Positions 6,853 to 15,302 of a stretch of 48,074 nucleotides of DNA are shown here, in pieces. Numbering within the stretch: position 1 is the first letter of the stretch; each line of letters starts with the position of its first letter. Under the pieces are notes generated by a model that was not told the DNA's origin, made no database searches, and saw only the letters and a program-made list of their open reading frames with translations. Origin of the DNA: Actinomycetes bacterium. Its GTDB lineage: Bacteria; Actinomycetota; Actinomycetes; S36-B12. A program made the position numbers and the translations under genes. The DNA is taken from positions 1-48,074 of the forward strand of contig JAHEIZ010000020.1 of assembly GCA_024639145.1 (NCBI GenBank). The letters run 5' to 3'.

Positions 6853-7440
6853 CTAGCGGCTCGGGGCCGGCTCGTAGGGCAGGAAGAACCGGGCGAACAC
6901 TCGTCGGGCCGCACGCCGGAAGGCGATAAGACCGATCGCGATGCCGCTGGCTGCTGCAGGGCCACCAATGGCCATCGGGTCGCGACCCTCAGCCATGGCG
7001 GTGATGCGCGCCTTCATCGAGGTCGCCGTCTGATCGACGAGTACGCCGGTGACGTCGACAACGAGACCGCGGCCGTACTGCGCCGCAGCACCGGAGATCG
7101 CGAGATCCATGCTGATGTCGACGCGAGTCGAAGCACCGAGCGGCTTCAGGGCAATGGTCATCAGCATGACTGCCGAGCCGCGGCCCTTCTTGTCAGCACC
7201 GGCGGCGTCGAGCACGAGTGCCTTACGCGCTTCGTCACGCTCCTTGATCTTCACCGACCCGGAGAACTCAAGCTTGACCGGTCCTGCCGAGATGATCACG
7301 TCGCCCTCGTACTGATCCTCACCAACCTCATTGGTGAGATCCGCGCCGGGAATGCATGCCGCAACCAGCGGAATGTCATAGAAGAACTTCCAGACCTGAT
7401 CGACCGGCTGATCGACGTCAAATGACTGATTGATCAGCAT
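6853..7440 (-). CDS. coxG: CO dehydrogenase membrane-recruitment protein CoxG (SRPBCC)
   Basis: CoxG-family proteins have a START-like SRPBCC fold and link CO dehydrogenase to the cytoplasmic membrane. The 195-residue protein starts MLINQSFDVDQPVDQVW, which is typical. It continues with the IPGADLT and GPVKLEFSGSVKI strands, and then SMDLAISGAAAQYGRGLVVDV, a strongly conserved part. A C-terminal hydrophobic helix (AASGIAIGLIAF, about residues 165-178) followed by basic residues is a tail anchor. ATG 7440 has a GGGAGG site 5 bases upstream and overlaps the XdhC-YHS gene by 7 bases. An in-frame start at 7494 is less likely. Confidence 0.94.
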   Translation of the reverse strand: MLINQSFDVDQPVDQVWKFFYDIPLVAACIPGADLTNEVGEDQYEGDVIISAGPVKLEFSGSVKIKERDEARKALVLDAAGADKKGRGSAVMLMTIALKPLGASTRVDISMDLAISGAAAQYGRGLVVDVTGVLVDQTATSMKARITAMAEGRDPMAIGGPAAASGIAIGLIAFRRAARRVFARFFLPYEPAPSR

Positions 7441-8396
7441 GTAACCTCCCGAGATATGAACGAAGCGGGGTCTTTCTCGAACGCCTTCCTGCACCCCATG
7501 GCGCAGAAGTAATAGGTCGTACCCTCGTAATCGAAGGGACGATTCGCGGGAACAGCCTCGACTGTCATTCCGCAGACGAGATCGATGACCTCGGTGGGCT
7601 CGATCATCGGCAGCAGCATCCGCTTGCGTGCCTTGAGGGCACCGGCGGCACGCATCTGTACCAATTCGGCCAGGATCGACACCGCGATCTCGCGATGGCT
7701 TGTGTGACCGAGATCTAGACCGATCGGCACGTGCAGCTGGTCGAGCTTCTGGCTCGGAACTCCCTGCTCGGCGAGGAATCCGCGCACGACCTCGCCCCGC
7801 TTGCGCGAAGCAACAAGGCCGACCATTGCCGCCTCGGCACGAAGTGCCTCGGTGACGGCCTCCTCATCGCCATGCCCCTGGGTCGCGATGACAACAGCCG
7901 TTGACGGAGTCACCATCGTGGATACGAAGTCAGGGCCGTCGACGAGGTCAGCGCGCCAGCCGACACCGCTCACGAGATCGACGAGGGTCATTGCCATCGG
8001 CGAGCGACCCACGACAAGAACGTGCGGAAGTGCAGCGACCGGCTCGATGAAGATCTGCAGAGCACCCTCGCTCTGGCAGGACATCGGAACGGTCATGACG
8101 CCATCAGGAACGTGGATGTTCTCGAGATCCTTCTGCTGGCCGAGCCAGATAAGCGCCGACTCGCCCTTCTCGAGAACCTTCTTCGCCTCGCGAATGATGA
8201 CCGGCTCAGCGCAGGCGCCGCCGATCCATCCGAAGATCGAGCCGTCGTCCATGATGATCGCCCGCGAACCGTGCTGGCCGGAGGACGGTGGCTGTCGCCA
8301 CACCACGGTTGCCAAGGCAAAGGAGTCACCGGAGCGCATGAGCTCCAGTGCCCTCGCCATGACATCCGGTCCTTCGGCCGGCCGATTCGCGGTCAT
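7434..8396 (-). CDS. XdhC/CoxF-family maturation protein with C-terminal YHS domain
   Basis: The first 250 residues are XdhC/CoxI family: an N-terminal domain with SGQHGSRAIIMDDGSIFGWIGG-ACAEP (Cys62), then a Rossmann-like domain (LPHVLVVGRSPMAMTLVDL). The end reads LHVPIGLDLGHTSHREIAVSILAE. XdhC proteins bind molybdenum cofactor and mediate its sulfuration and insertion. Residues 272-316 form a YHS domain, DLVCGM with Cys275 and FCAMGC with Cys298 and Cys302. This module is found next to copper ATPases and in other metal proteins. The fusion suggests a bifunctional factor for the Mo-S-Cu site; copper handling is my inference. Located 6 bases after coxL. Confidence 0.92.
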   Translation of the reverse strand: MTANRPAEGPDVMARALELMRSGDSFALATVVWRQPPSSGQHGSRAIIMDDGSIFGWIGGACAEPVIIREAKKVLEKGESALIWLGQQKDLENIHVPDGVMTVPMSCQSEGALQIFIEPVAALPHVLVVGRSPMAMTLVDLVSGVGWRADLVDGPDFVSTMVTPSTAVVIATQGHGDEEAVTEALRAEAAMVGLVASRKRGEVVRGFLAEQGVPSQKLDQLHVPIGLDLGHTSHREIAVSILAELVQMRAAGALKARKRMLLPMIEPTEVIDLVCGMTVEAVPANRPFDYEGTTYYFCAMGCRKAFEKDPASFISREVTC

Positions 8397-8402
8397 GAGT
8401 TG

Positions 8403-10781
8403 CTAGCCCACCTTCACAGGAGGCATGCCCGAGACGTCCTTGCCGGTCTGCAGTGCCTCGTAGACGCGGTTCGGCATCAGCGGCATGTCGACGTTACGAA
8501 CACCCGTGTGCTCGATCGCGTTCATGACCGCATTGACGAAGGCCGCGGGGCCGGCGACAGTCGCGCACTCGCCGATGCCCTTGGCACCGATCGGGTGATG
8601 CGGGCACGGGGTGACAACCTCATGCAGCTCGAAGCCCGGGGTCTCCCAAGCCGTGGGCAGCAGGTAGTCCATGTAGTTCGCGCCGATGCAGTTGCCCTCT
8701 TCGTCGAAGGTGATGTACTGCATGTTCGCCATCGCGTAGGCCTCGGTGAGACCGCCCATGACCTGTCCTTCGACGATCATCGGGTTGATACGCACGCCGC
8801 AGTCATCGACTGCCACGAACTGGAGCACATCCCACACGCCTGTCTCTGCATCGACCTCGACCTTGCAGAAGTATGCGGCGAACGGCCAGGTCAGGTTCGG
8901 CGGGTCGTAGTACGCGTTGTTCTCGAGACCGGGCTCGAGACCATCGGGGATGTTGCTGTAGGCCGCGAGTGCGCAGTCCTGGATCGTGACGCCACGCTCC
9001 TGGTTGCCACGCACGTAGAACCGACCCAACTCCCACTCGATGTCTTCTTCAGACACCTCGAGCAGATGCGCGGCGATCTTGCGAGCCTTGGCACGGATCT
9101 TGCGAGCGACCATCGCGACGGCTGCGCCGGCAACGGGGGTCGAGCGCGAGGCGTAAGTGCCCATGCCGAACGGGGCGGTGTCGGTATCGCCTTCCTCGAC
9201 GACAATGTCGTCAGCCGGAATACCGAGCTCATGCGCGACGATCTGTGCCCACGTGGTTTCGTGGCCCTGGCCCTGGGTCTTGGCACCGGTGCGCAGAATT
9301 GCCTTGCCGGTCATGTGCACGCGCAACTCGGCCGAGTCGAACATCTTGATACCGATGATGTCGTACTCGCGGCTGTTGCCCGCGCCAAGCGGCTCGGTCA
9401 TGGTCGAGATACCGATGCCGAGAAGCTTGCCGCGCTTGCGGGCCTCCTCCTGCTCAGCCTTGAAGTTGTCGTAGCCGATCGCCTCCATGCCGACCTGCAT
9501 GCACTTGTCGTACTGACCGGAGTCGGTGAGGAATCCAAAGGCCGTGCGGTACGGGAACATGTCGTCCTTGACGAGGTTCACGCGACGGAATGCCGCCTGA
9601 TCCATGCCGAGGTCGTTCGCCGCCGCGTGCATCATGCGCTCCTGGAAGAACATGGCCTCGGTGACACGGAACGAGCAACGGTAGGCAACTCCACCCGGTG
9701 CCTTGGTCGTGTAGTAGCCCTCACTGGTGAGGTGGGCGGCCGGCACGTCGTAGCACGCGAAGGTCGAGTGCATCAGACCGATCTTGAACTTCGTGGGCTG
9801 CGCATCGGCGTAGAACGCGCCGTGATCGGAGATCGTGTGCATGCGCATTCCGAGGATCTTGCCGTCCTTGCGAAGAGCCATCTGGCCATTCAGGTAGACG
9901 TCGCGACCGAAGCCCGTCGAGATCAGGTTGCCGGTCTTGTCCTCAATCCACTTCACCGGACGCTCGGTCAGGATCGACGCGAGAATCGAGATGACGTAGC
10001 CCGGGTAGATCGGCACCTTGTTGCCGAAGCCACCGCCGAGATCGGGCGAGATGATGCGGATCTGGTGCTCGGGGATCTCCGCGACCATGGCGACAGCTGC
10101 ACGCACGATGTGCGGCGCCTGGCTGGTCATGTAGACGGTGAGCTTGCCCGTGGCACGGTCGTAATCGGCGATGGAACCGCAGTTCTCCATCGGCGACGGG
10201 TGCGAGCGCGGGTAATGCAGATCAATGGTGGAGATGACATCGGCCTCGGCGAATGCCTGGTCGGTGCGCTCCTTGTCGCCGATCTCCCAGTCGAAGATCT
10301 TGTTGGTCGGCTGGTTCTCCTTGTCATCGCGAATGATCGGCATCGCCGGATCCTGCGCCATGAAGGGGTTGGTAATCGCCGGCAACTGCTCGTACTCGAC
10401 AACGATCTTCGCGCAGGCATCCTTGGCGATATACGGATCGTCAGCGATGACGGCCGCGATCTCCTGGCCCTGGAAGCGGATCTTGTCGGTCGCCAGAACT
10501 GCCTGGGTGTCGTACGACAGGGTCGGCATCCACGCGAGGTTGCGCGCCGCCATCATCTCGCCGGTGAGCACCAGGCGCACGCCCGGGACCTCCCACGCAG
10601 CGGACGTGTCGATCGACTTGATGTTCGCGTGCGCGACGGTGCTGCGGAGGATCTCCATGTGCAGCATGCCGGGCAGCACGACATCGTCGACGTACTTGCC
10701 CTTACCGCGGATGAAGCGGTTGTCCTCGACGCGGCGGCGGCTTGCGCCCATTCCGCCGATCTTGATTTCGTCCAGTGACAT
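8403..10781 (-). CDS. coxL: Form I aerobic CO dehydrogenase large subunit CoxL
   Basis: CoxL oxidises CO to CO2 at a Mo-S-Cu centre bound to molybdopterin cytosine dinucleotide. The 792-residue protein has the form I active-site loop AYRCSFR at residues 366-372, with Cys369 as the copper ligand. It also has the cofactor loops GGGFGNK (249-255) and QGQGHET (503-509), and the catalytic glutamate E738 in GAKGIGECA. Form II enzymes, mostly of uncertain substrate, have a different loop, so the CO substrate assignment is firm. The ATG overlaps the coxS stop by one base. Length is close to the 809 residues of the Oligotropha enzyme. Confidence 0.98.
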   Translation of the reverse strand: MSLDEIKIGGMGASRRRVEDNRFIRGKGKYVDDVVLPGMLHMEILRSTVAHANIKSIDTSAAWEVPGVRLVLTGEMMAARNLAWMPTLSYDTQAVLATDKIRFQGQEIAAVIADDPYIAKDACAKIVVEYEQLPAITNPFMAQDPAMPIIRDDKENQPTNKIFDWEIGDKERTDQAFAEADVISTIDLHYPRSHPSPMENCGSIADYDRATGKLTVYMTSQAPHIVRAAVAMVAEIPEHQIRIISPDLGGGFGNKVPIYPGYVISILASILTERPVKWIEDKTGNLISTGFGRDVYLNGQMALRKDGKILGMRMHTISDHGAFYADAQPTKFKIGLMHSTFACYDVPAAHLTSEGYYTTKAPGGVAYRCSFRVTEAMFFQERMMHAAANDLGMDQAAFRRVNLVKDDMFPYRTAFGFLTDSGQYDKCMQVGMEAIGYDNFKAEQEEARKRGKLLGIGISTMTEPLGAGNSREYDIIGIKMFDSAELRVHMTGKAILRTGAKTQGQGHETTWAQIVAHELGIPADDIVVEEGDTDTAPFGMGTYASRSTPVAGAAVAMVARKIRAKARKIAAHLLEVSEEDIEWELGRFYVRGNQERGVTIQDCALAAYSNIPDGLEPGLENNAYYDPPNLTWPFAAYFCKVEVDAETGVWDVLQFVAVDDCGVRINPMIVEGQVMGGLTEAYAMANMQYITFDEEGNCIGANYMDYLLPTAWETPGFELHEVVTPCPHHPIGAKGIGECATVAGPAAFVNAVMNAIEHTGVRNVDMPLMPNRVYEALQTGKDVSGMPPVKVG

Positions 10782-11317
10782 CAGGCCTCCTGCGGCTGGT
10801 CGTTACGCATCTTCTCGGCGGCCCAGAGGACCGACTTGACGATGTTCTGGTAGCCGGTGCACCGGCAGAGGTTCCCGGACAGTGCCCAGCGGACTTCGTC
10901 CTCAGTGGGGTTCGGGTTGCGCTCGAGGAGCGCCTTCGAGGCGAGCATCATGCCCGGGGTGCAGAAGCCACACTGCAGGCCGTGCTCCTGCTTGAAGCCC
11001 TCCTGCACCGGGTGCAGCTCGCTCGCGGTGCCCATGCCCTCGACGGTCTCGACCTTCTTGCCATCGGCCATGACCGCGAACATCGTGCAGCTCTTGACGG
11101 GGCGACCGTCGACCAGAACGGTGCAGGCACCGCAGCTGGTGGTGTCGCAGCCGGAGTGCGTGCCGGTCAGCTCCAGGCCCTGGCGCAGCATGTGCACGAG
11201 CAGCAGTCGCGGCTCTACATCCATGGTGCGGCTCTCGCCATTGACTTCGACCGTGATGCGACGAACCGGAACATCGGCTCCCGCGGCGGGGGGAATTACG
11301 TCATACAGGCTCGACAT
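10781..11317 (-). CDS. coxS: CO dehydrogenase iron-sulfur subunit CoxS
   Basis: CoxS carries two [2Fe-2S] clusters that pass electrons from the molybdenum site to FAD. The plant-ferredoxin-type cluster is bound by C57, C62, C65 and C77 (GCDTTSCGACTVLVDG). The all-alpha domain cluster is bound by C116, C119, C151 and C153 (QCGFCTPGMM and CRCTGYQNIV). Both are complete. At 178 residues it is slightly longer than usual because of an N-terminal extension of about 18 residues rich in Pro and Ala. It lies 2 bases after coxM and overlaps coxL by one base. Confidence 0.98.
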   Translation of the reverse strand: MSSLYDVIPPAAGADVPVRRITVEVNGESRTMDVEPRLLLVHMLRQGLELTGTHSGCDTTSCGACTVLVDGRPVKSCTMFAVMADGKKVETVEGMGTASELHPVQEGFKQEHGLQCGFCTPGMMLASKALLERNPNPTEDEVRWALSGNLCRCTGYQNIVKSVLWAAEKMRNDQPQEA

Positions 11318-11319
11318 AG

Positions 11320-12195
11320 TCAGGCTGCCTTCTGCTCGGAGTTCGCGATGTTGTTCAGGATGCGCGTCACGAAGGTCTTGACGATGTGACGCTTGTAGTC
11401 AGCGGAGCCACGGTGATCGGTGCGGGGATCAGCTGCTGCAGCAACCGCCTCAGCGGCGGCCTCGATGCTCTCGGCGTTGAGGGTCTTGCCCACGAGAACC
11501 GAGATGGCGTCGTTGGCGTCGATGGTGCGACCGCCCACGCCGGCAAGTGCGCAACCTGCGCGACCCACCGTGGCGCCATTCATGTCGAGGGCCACTGCCA
11601 CCGAGGCGGTAGCGAAGTCACCGACGCGACGTTCAAGCTTCAGGTAGCTTCCGGCTGCCTTGCCCTTGACCGGCGGAACGATGGCCTCGACCGCAATCTC
11701 GTTGAATGCCAGGGCATTCGTGAACGGGCCGAGCACGAACTCGCGCATGTCGATCTCGCGCTTGCCCTTCGGACCCTGGGCCACGATTCGGCCGCCGAGG
11801 GCGATCATCGTTGCTGCCCAGTCGCCCTGCGGATCTGCGTGGCACAGCGAGCCCACGAAGGTGCCGCGGGTGCGGACGATCGGATCGGCGACGAGATGCG
11901 AAGCCGCAGCGAGGGTCGGGTGCGTGGCCGGGAGGGTGGTCGAGTGCTCGAGATCCTCATGGCGGACGAGCGCACCGATGCGCAGGTTGCCCTGCTCGTC
12001 AATGCGCATGTAGTCGAGGCCCGGGATGTTGTTGATGTCGACAAGCAATTCGGGCGACGCGAAGCGCAGCTTGACCATCGGGATCAGGCTCTGGCCACCC
12101 GAGAGAACCTTTGCCTCGCCGCCATTGGCGTCGAGGAGGGCAATGGCCTCAGCGAGGGTCTTCGGAGCCTCGTAGGCAAAGCGGGACGGGTACAT
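11320..12195 (-). CDS. coxM: CO dehydrogenase FAD-binding subunit CoxM
   Basis: CoxM binds FAD and delivers electrons to the membrane quinone pool. The 291-residue protein has the PCMH-type FAD motifs LSGGQSLIPMVKLR (about residues 31-44) and TRGTFVGSLCHADPQGDW, followed by the C-terminal CO dehydrogenase flavoprotein domain with AAGSYLKLERR. The start MYPSRFAYEAPKTLAEA is typical. The order coxM-coxS-coxL is the canonical form I order. It lies 15 bases after a small unknown gene. Confidence 0.97.
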   Translation of the reverse strand: MYPSRFAYEAPKTLAEAIALLDANGGEAKVLSGGQSLIPMVKLRFASPELLVDINNIPGLDYMRIDEQGNLRIGALVRHEDLEHSTTLPATHPTLAAASHLVADPIVRTRGTFVGSLCHADPQGDWAATMIALGGRIVAQGPKGKREIDMREFVLGPFTNALAFNEIAVEAIVPPVKGKAAGSYLKLERRVGDFATASVAVALDMNGATVGRAGCALAGVGGRTIDANDAISVLVGKTLNAESIEAAAEAVAAAADPRTDHRGSADYKRHIVKTFVTRILNNIANSEQKAA

Positions 12196-12210
12196 ATGTT
12201 CCTCTCGGCT

Positions 12211-12441
12211 TTACGCGTGCGTATCGCGGACGGCGACGGGCAGGGAATCGGCATCGGGATCAGGGCGGGGCTCCTGGTGAGGGGGCCACGGGCCCTGCAC
12301 CGGCTGGCTCGATACCTTCAGGAACTCGGTGAACTGAGGCCACGCCCACACGGTCGGGCTCTTGCCGGTCTTCGGCGAGTTCTCGATGAGTGCGAACAGC
12401 CGAGGGCTGCCGGTCTCATGACCCGTTGATTCGATCGCCAT
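12211..12441 (-). CDS. Small Pro-rich protein preceding coxM
   Basis: A 76-residue protein that I do not recognise. ATG 12441 has an AAAGG site 10 bases upstream; a GTG at 12483 in the same frame has a poorly placed site. The N-terminal half looks foldable (SPRLFALIENSPKTGKSPTVWAWPQFTEFLKVS). The C-terminal half is disordered and rich in Pro and Asp (PHQEPRPDPDADSLP). The predicted coding region ends 15 bases before coxM, so it would be the first gene of the cox operon. It could be a leader or regulatory peptide, or a genuine accessory protein. Confidence 0.6.
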   Translation of the reverse strand: MAIESTGHETGSPRLFALIENSPKTGKSPTVWAWPQFTEFLKVSSQPVQGPWPPHQEPRPDPDADSLPVAVRDTHA

Positions 12442-12553
12442 TTCAAGAACCTTTCGTGTGCGCGACGACTTCTCAGACGTCACTCCCCGATGGACTCACA
12501 CATCCAAAGCTGAGTATGGAAGTCCCGCAACTGGAAAGGTGACCAAACCCACA

Positions 12554-12604
12554 AACTCGTCGAAATACGAGTTAGCACCACTTCCGCAAATGCGCGCGCG
12601 GAAG
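12554..12604. promoter_or_regulatory. Two inverted repeats in the cox operon upstream region
   Basis: Within the 183-base space before the first cox-operon gene there are two perfect 7-bp inverted repeats. One is AACTCGT-N6-ACGAGTT at 12554-12573; the other is CTTCCGC-N10-GCGGAAG at 12581-12604. They are candidate operators for a cox regulator, since no regulator gene is seen nearby. I could not place a convincing -35/-10 pair in this space. Confidence 0.5.
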
Positions 12605-12606
12605 AT

Positions 12607-12624
12607 AGCTCGATTGCTCGAGCT
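12607..12624 (-). terminator. Hairpin directly after the XdhC stop codon
   Basis: AGCTCGA-TTGC-TCGAGCT, a perfect 7-bp stem with a 4-base loop, touches the TAA of the gene at 12625-13503. It probably ends that transcript before the cox operon. There is only a short T-rich tail (ATCTTCC). Confidence 0.55.
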
Positions 12625-13503
12625 TTAGACCAGACGAAGTGCCGCGATCATCTCCGCTGCGATCGACACGGCGATCTCTGCAGGTCCCTTAGAACCAATT
12701 CCTAGACCAGCAGGCCCGTGAATACGGGACACATCGGTCACGTCCCTCATGGCAAGCCAGTCAGCGCGCGACTCCTGCATCGAAGCGGAGCCGAGTGCGC
12801 CGATGTACCCGGCATCGCTCTCGAGGGCATACATCAGGCAGGTGCTCGACATCTCGATGTCGTGACCCATCACGACGATGCCATCAATCGGCGCAAGCCT
12901 CGCGGCAAGGCCCGCCACCATGCCCGGCCGGGTCTCCATAGCAACCTTCCAGCCAAGCAGTTTCCCTTGTGCCGCAATGGCTTCAGCGATCGGCCCCTGG
13001 CCGGCCACGACCAAGCGGGTGATCGGCGCGAGCACCACGGTGACCTCGTTATCGGAGACGAACACAGCCGGACGATCTGTCGGACCAGGCGAAGTCGCCT
13101 CGTGATCCACACTCGACACGAGGCTGATCGAGGTCACAACTTCATCCTCGAGAGCCGCGGTGAAGGTGACCGTCTCACGCGCGAGCAGCCTGGGCCAGAG
13201 CTCAGCGGGGAACTGATCAGCAGGAACCAGGAGGAACTCGACTTCGGTGCCGGTCTCCAGGCCGCAGATCGAGCTCTCGATCACGTTGACCGTATGGCGC
13301 AGACGACGACCCTGGCTCAGCTTCCGCTCAGCGACATCGGAGAGGAGACCATCAAAGGCTCCGCCCATCAGGCTGCCGATGCGCCCGCCACCCGGCGTGA
13401 AGGCCAGTGCATCGTCGGAGACCACGGGGGAGAGCATCACTGCAACGTCAGCACGAGTGCCGGATCGTGCGCAGGCCGAGACGCTCAAGGAGATGTCATA
13501 CAT
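12625..13503 (-). CDS. XdhC-family protein lacking the usual Gly-Gly-Cys motif
   Basis: A 292-residue protein read from ATG 13503, where TACACT lies 6 bases upstream (leaderless). The C-terminal half is a clear XdhC Rossmann domain: VVAGQGPIAEAIAAQGKLLGW, DGIVVMGHDIEMSSTCLMYAL, and the family ending IHGPAGLGIGSKGPAEIAVSIAAEMIAALR. The N-terminal half is divergent. Where other members read GGCVEG or GGACAE, this one has LMGGAFDGLL, so the conserved cysteine is missing. It may bind cofactor without sulfurating it, or act as a partner of the two other XdhC proteins in the island. The next operon, moaE-moaA-moaD, lies upstream on the same strand. Confidence 0.88.
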   Translation of the reverse strand: MYDISLSVSACARSGTRADVAVMLSPVVSDDALAFTPGGGRIGSLMGGAFDGLLSDVAERKLSQGRRLRHTVNVIESSICGLETGTEVEFLLVPADQFPAELWPRLLARETVTFTAALEDEVVTSISLVSSVDHEATSPGPTDRPAVFVSDNEVTVVLAPITRLVVAGQGPIAEAIAAQGKLLGWKVAMETRPGMVAGLAARLAPIDGIVVMGHDIEMSSTCLMYALESDAGYIGALGSASMQESRADWLAMRDVTDVSRIHGPAGLGIGSKGPAEIAVSIAAEMIAALRLV

Positions 13504-13509
13504 GCGGGC

Positions 13510-13515
13510 AGTGTA
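13510..13515 (-). promoter_or_regulatory. -10 element for the XdhC gene, leaderless type
   Basis: TACACT on the minus strand, with 6 bases to ATG 13503 and no ribosome-binding site. It lies in the 50-base gap after moaD, so this XdhC gene can be transcribed separately from the moa genes. Confidence 0.5.
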
Positions 13516-13553
13516 GGTCGGTGCTGCCGCTCGCGCTCGCGAGCGATGAAGAA

Positions 13554-13805
13554 TCAGCCGCCGGCAAACGGCGGCAGAACATCGATGCGGCTTCCTGCCA
13601 CCACCGCTGCCTGCGCATCGGTGCACGCAATCTCGTTCAGAAGATACGAGCATCGCGGTCGCACTGCGACGAACGAGGGGAAACGCTCACACAGTTCATC
13701 GAGAACTGCGGTAAGCGTGCCGGCTTGTGCGGTCACGCTGCTCTCACCAACAGCAGCGCGCGCAGCAGCGAACAGGTGAACGTCAACGGTCGAGGTGTCA
13801 GGCAC
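13554..13805 (-). CDS. moaD: Molybdopterin synthase sulfur-carrier subunit MoaD
   Basis: MoaD is a ubiquitin-like carrier whose C-terminal thiocarboxylate supplies sulfur to the dithiolene of molybdopterin. The 83-residue protein has the ubiquitin-like pattern VDVHLFAAARAAVG ... LLNEIACTD ... GSRIDVLPPFAGG and ends in the essential Gly-Gly. The GTG start lies 1 base after the moaA stop, with GGCGG upstream. The order moaE-moaA-moaD places it beside its catalytic partner MoaE. Confidence 0.94.
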   Translation of the reverse strand: MPDTSTVDVHLFAAARAAVGESSVTAQAGTLTAVLDELCERFPSFVAVRPRCSYLLNEIACTDAQAAVVAGSRIDVLPPFAGG

Positions 13806-13806
13806 G

Positions 13807-14808
13807 TCAGCCGCCGATAGCCGACATCGGACGAGTCGGCTGGATGAACAGGGGGTCATTGACACCGTGACCGCGCAATTTCTCCATCGTCGACTGTGCG
13901 AACAGTTTCGCGATTCGCGCGCGTCGCTCGTCGGTGGTCAGAGACTCGTCACGAATGACGTGACGAATATCGGTCTCGTCGCGTGCGAAGAGGCAATTGC
14001 GAATCTGGCCATCTGCAGTGAGTCGGAGTCGATCGCACGCTTCGCAGAATGGCTTCGACACGCTCGCGATGATGCCGACCGTTGCCGGGCCACCATCAAC
14101 GTAGAACTCCTCTGCCGGAGCGGAACCGCGACTCGGCACAGGCGTAAGCGTGAACTCACTCTCGAGCATTTCGTGAATCTGCGCTGCGGTCACCATGTCA
14201 CCACGTTCCCAGGCATTGCCGGCATCTAGAGGCATCTGCTCGATGAATCGGAGATTCCAGCCATGGGCAATTGCGTGTCGCAGCAACGGAATCGCCTCTT
14301 CGTCATTCACGCCGCGCATGAGCACAGCGTTGACCTTCACCGGCAGCAATTCCGCGGCCTGCGCTGCCTCGATGCCCGCGATCACATCATCGAAGCGATC
14401 GCGGAAGGTGAGCTTCTTGAATCGTTCGCGATCGAGCGTGTCGAGACTGATGTTCACGCGCTTTAATCCTGCGGCCTTGAGATCAGCAGCCATGCCGACG
14501 AGTCGAATGCCATTCGTCGTAAGAGAGATTGCGGGCTTCAGCGGTAGCTCGTTGATTCGACGAACGATCTCGACGATGTCGGGGCGGAGCAGCGGCTCGC
14601 CGCCAGTAAGACGAATGCCGGTAATGCCATTCTCCGTCGCGACCTCGATCACCTCGATGAGCTCATCGACGGAGAGCAGGTGATCCCCCGGCAGCCAGTC
14701 GGCGAAGTCACTGGGCATGCAGTAGGTGCAGCGAAGATTGCAGCGATCTGTCACCGAGACACGCAGATCGCGATGCACACGGCCGAAGGTGTCAACGAGC
14801 TGGCTCAT
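13807..14808 (-). CDS. moaA: GTP 3',8-cyclase MoaA
   Basis: MoaA is the radical-SAM enzyme for the first step of molybdopterin synthesis. The radical-SAM cluster ligands are C23, C27 and C30 (CNLRCTYC). The second [4Fe-4S] cluster, which binds GTP, is held by C255, C258 and C272 (CEACDRLRLTADGQIRNC). The C-terminal Gly-Gly needed for activity is present (SAIGG). The 333-residue length is normal. ATG 14808 overlaps the moaE stop by 4 bases; the GTG at 14823 is a less likely start. Confidence 0.97.
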   Translation of the reverse strand: MSQLVDTFGRVHRDLRVSVTDRCNLRCTYCMPSDFADWLPGDHLLSVDELIEVIEVATENGITGIRLTGGEPLLRPDIVEIVRRINELPLKPAISLTTNGIRLVGMAADLKAAGLKRVNISLDTLDRERFKKLTFRDRFDDVIAGIEAAQAAELLPVKVNAVLMRGVNDEEAIPLLRHAIAHGWNLRFIEQMPLDAGNAWERGDMVTAAQIHEMLESEFTLTPVPSRGSAPAEEFYVDGGPATVGIIASVSKPFCEACDRLRLTADGQIRNCLFARDETDIRHVIRDESLTTDERRARIAKLFAQSTMEKLRGHGVNDPLFIQPTRPMSAIGG

Positions 14809-15227
14809 GCGCAGTTCACCCACTCATCAGTTCCGTCAGCGAACACCTGGTGCTTCCACACCGGCAGGAGTTCCTTAGTGCGATCGACCAGCGCGGTACA
14901 GGCCGCGAAGGCGACATCGCGGTGCGCCGATGACACGATGGCAATGAGCGCGGCATCACCCACAGCCAGATCGCCGACCCGGTGTGCGACAGCGAGCGCG
15001 ATGAGATCGAACTCCGCCGCAATCGACTCGGCTACCTGCTGCAGGACGTCACCGGCGGAGGGGTGGCCCTCGTAGGTCAGTCGATCCACGCTCTTTCCAT
15101 GATCATGATTGCGCACATCGCCCGAGAACGTGACGACCGCGCCAGCGCGATCATCACGCACGGCAGCCTGCATCACCTCGAGGTTGAGGGGTCGGTCGAC
15201 CACTTCGACAAGACGGACTGCGCTCAT
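14805..15227 (-). CDS. moaE: Molybdopterin synthase catalytic subunit MoaE
   Basis: MoaE combines with MoaD to convert cyclic pyranopterin monophosphate into molybdopterin. The 140-residue protein has the family blocks GAVVTFSGDVRNHDHGKSV, LTYEGHPSAGDVL, IALAVAHRVGDLAVGDAALIAIVSSAHRD and LLPVWKHQVFADG with the catalytic lysine. The start at ATG 15227 (MSAVRLVEVVDRPLN) is chosen over 15275 for alignment with the family and because an AATAAT hexamer lies 6 bases upstream. It is transcribed divergently from the XdhC gene at 15303. Confidence 0.95.
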   Translation of the reverse strand: MSAVRLVEVVDRPLNLEVMQAAVRDDRAGAVVTFSGDVRNHDHGKSVDRLTYEGHPSAGDVLQQVAESIAAEFDLIALAVAHRVGDLAVGDAALIAIVSSAHRDVAFAACTALVDRTKELLPVWKHQVFADGTDEWVNCA

Positions 15228-15302
15228 GCCGCCATTATTGGCGTACTGGGCCAAGTCGGCCTGGGGAAGTACCACCTCATCACCCTTCCACGAGGAGATC
15301 CC

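Noticed and set aside
8022-10778. A 918-codon plus-strand open frame opposite coxL
   Set aside because: It is the antisense shadow of coxL and the YHS-XdhC gene. The minus-strand frames encode complete, recognisable proteins, and the plus frame has no domain and no start signal.
11386-12429. A 347-codon plus-strand frame opposite coxM
   Set aside because: Shadow of coxM, caused by high-GC codon use. No family features.
12718-13779. A 353-codon plus-strand frame opposite the XdhC gene
   Set aside because: Low-complexity, Arg- and His-rich antisense translation of a clear XdhC domain.
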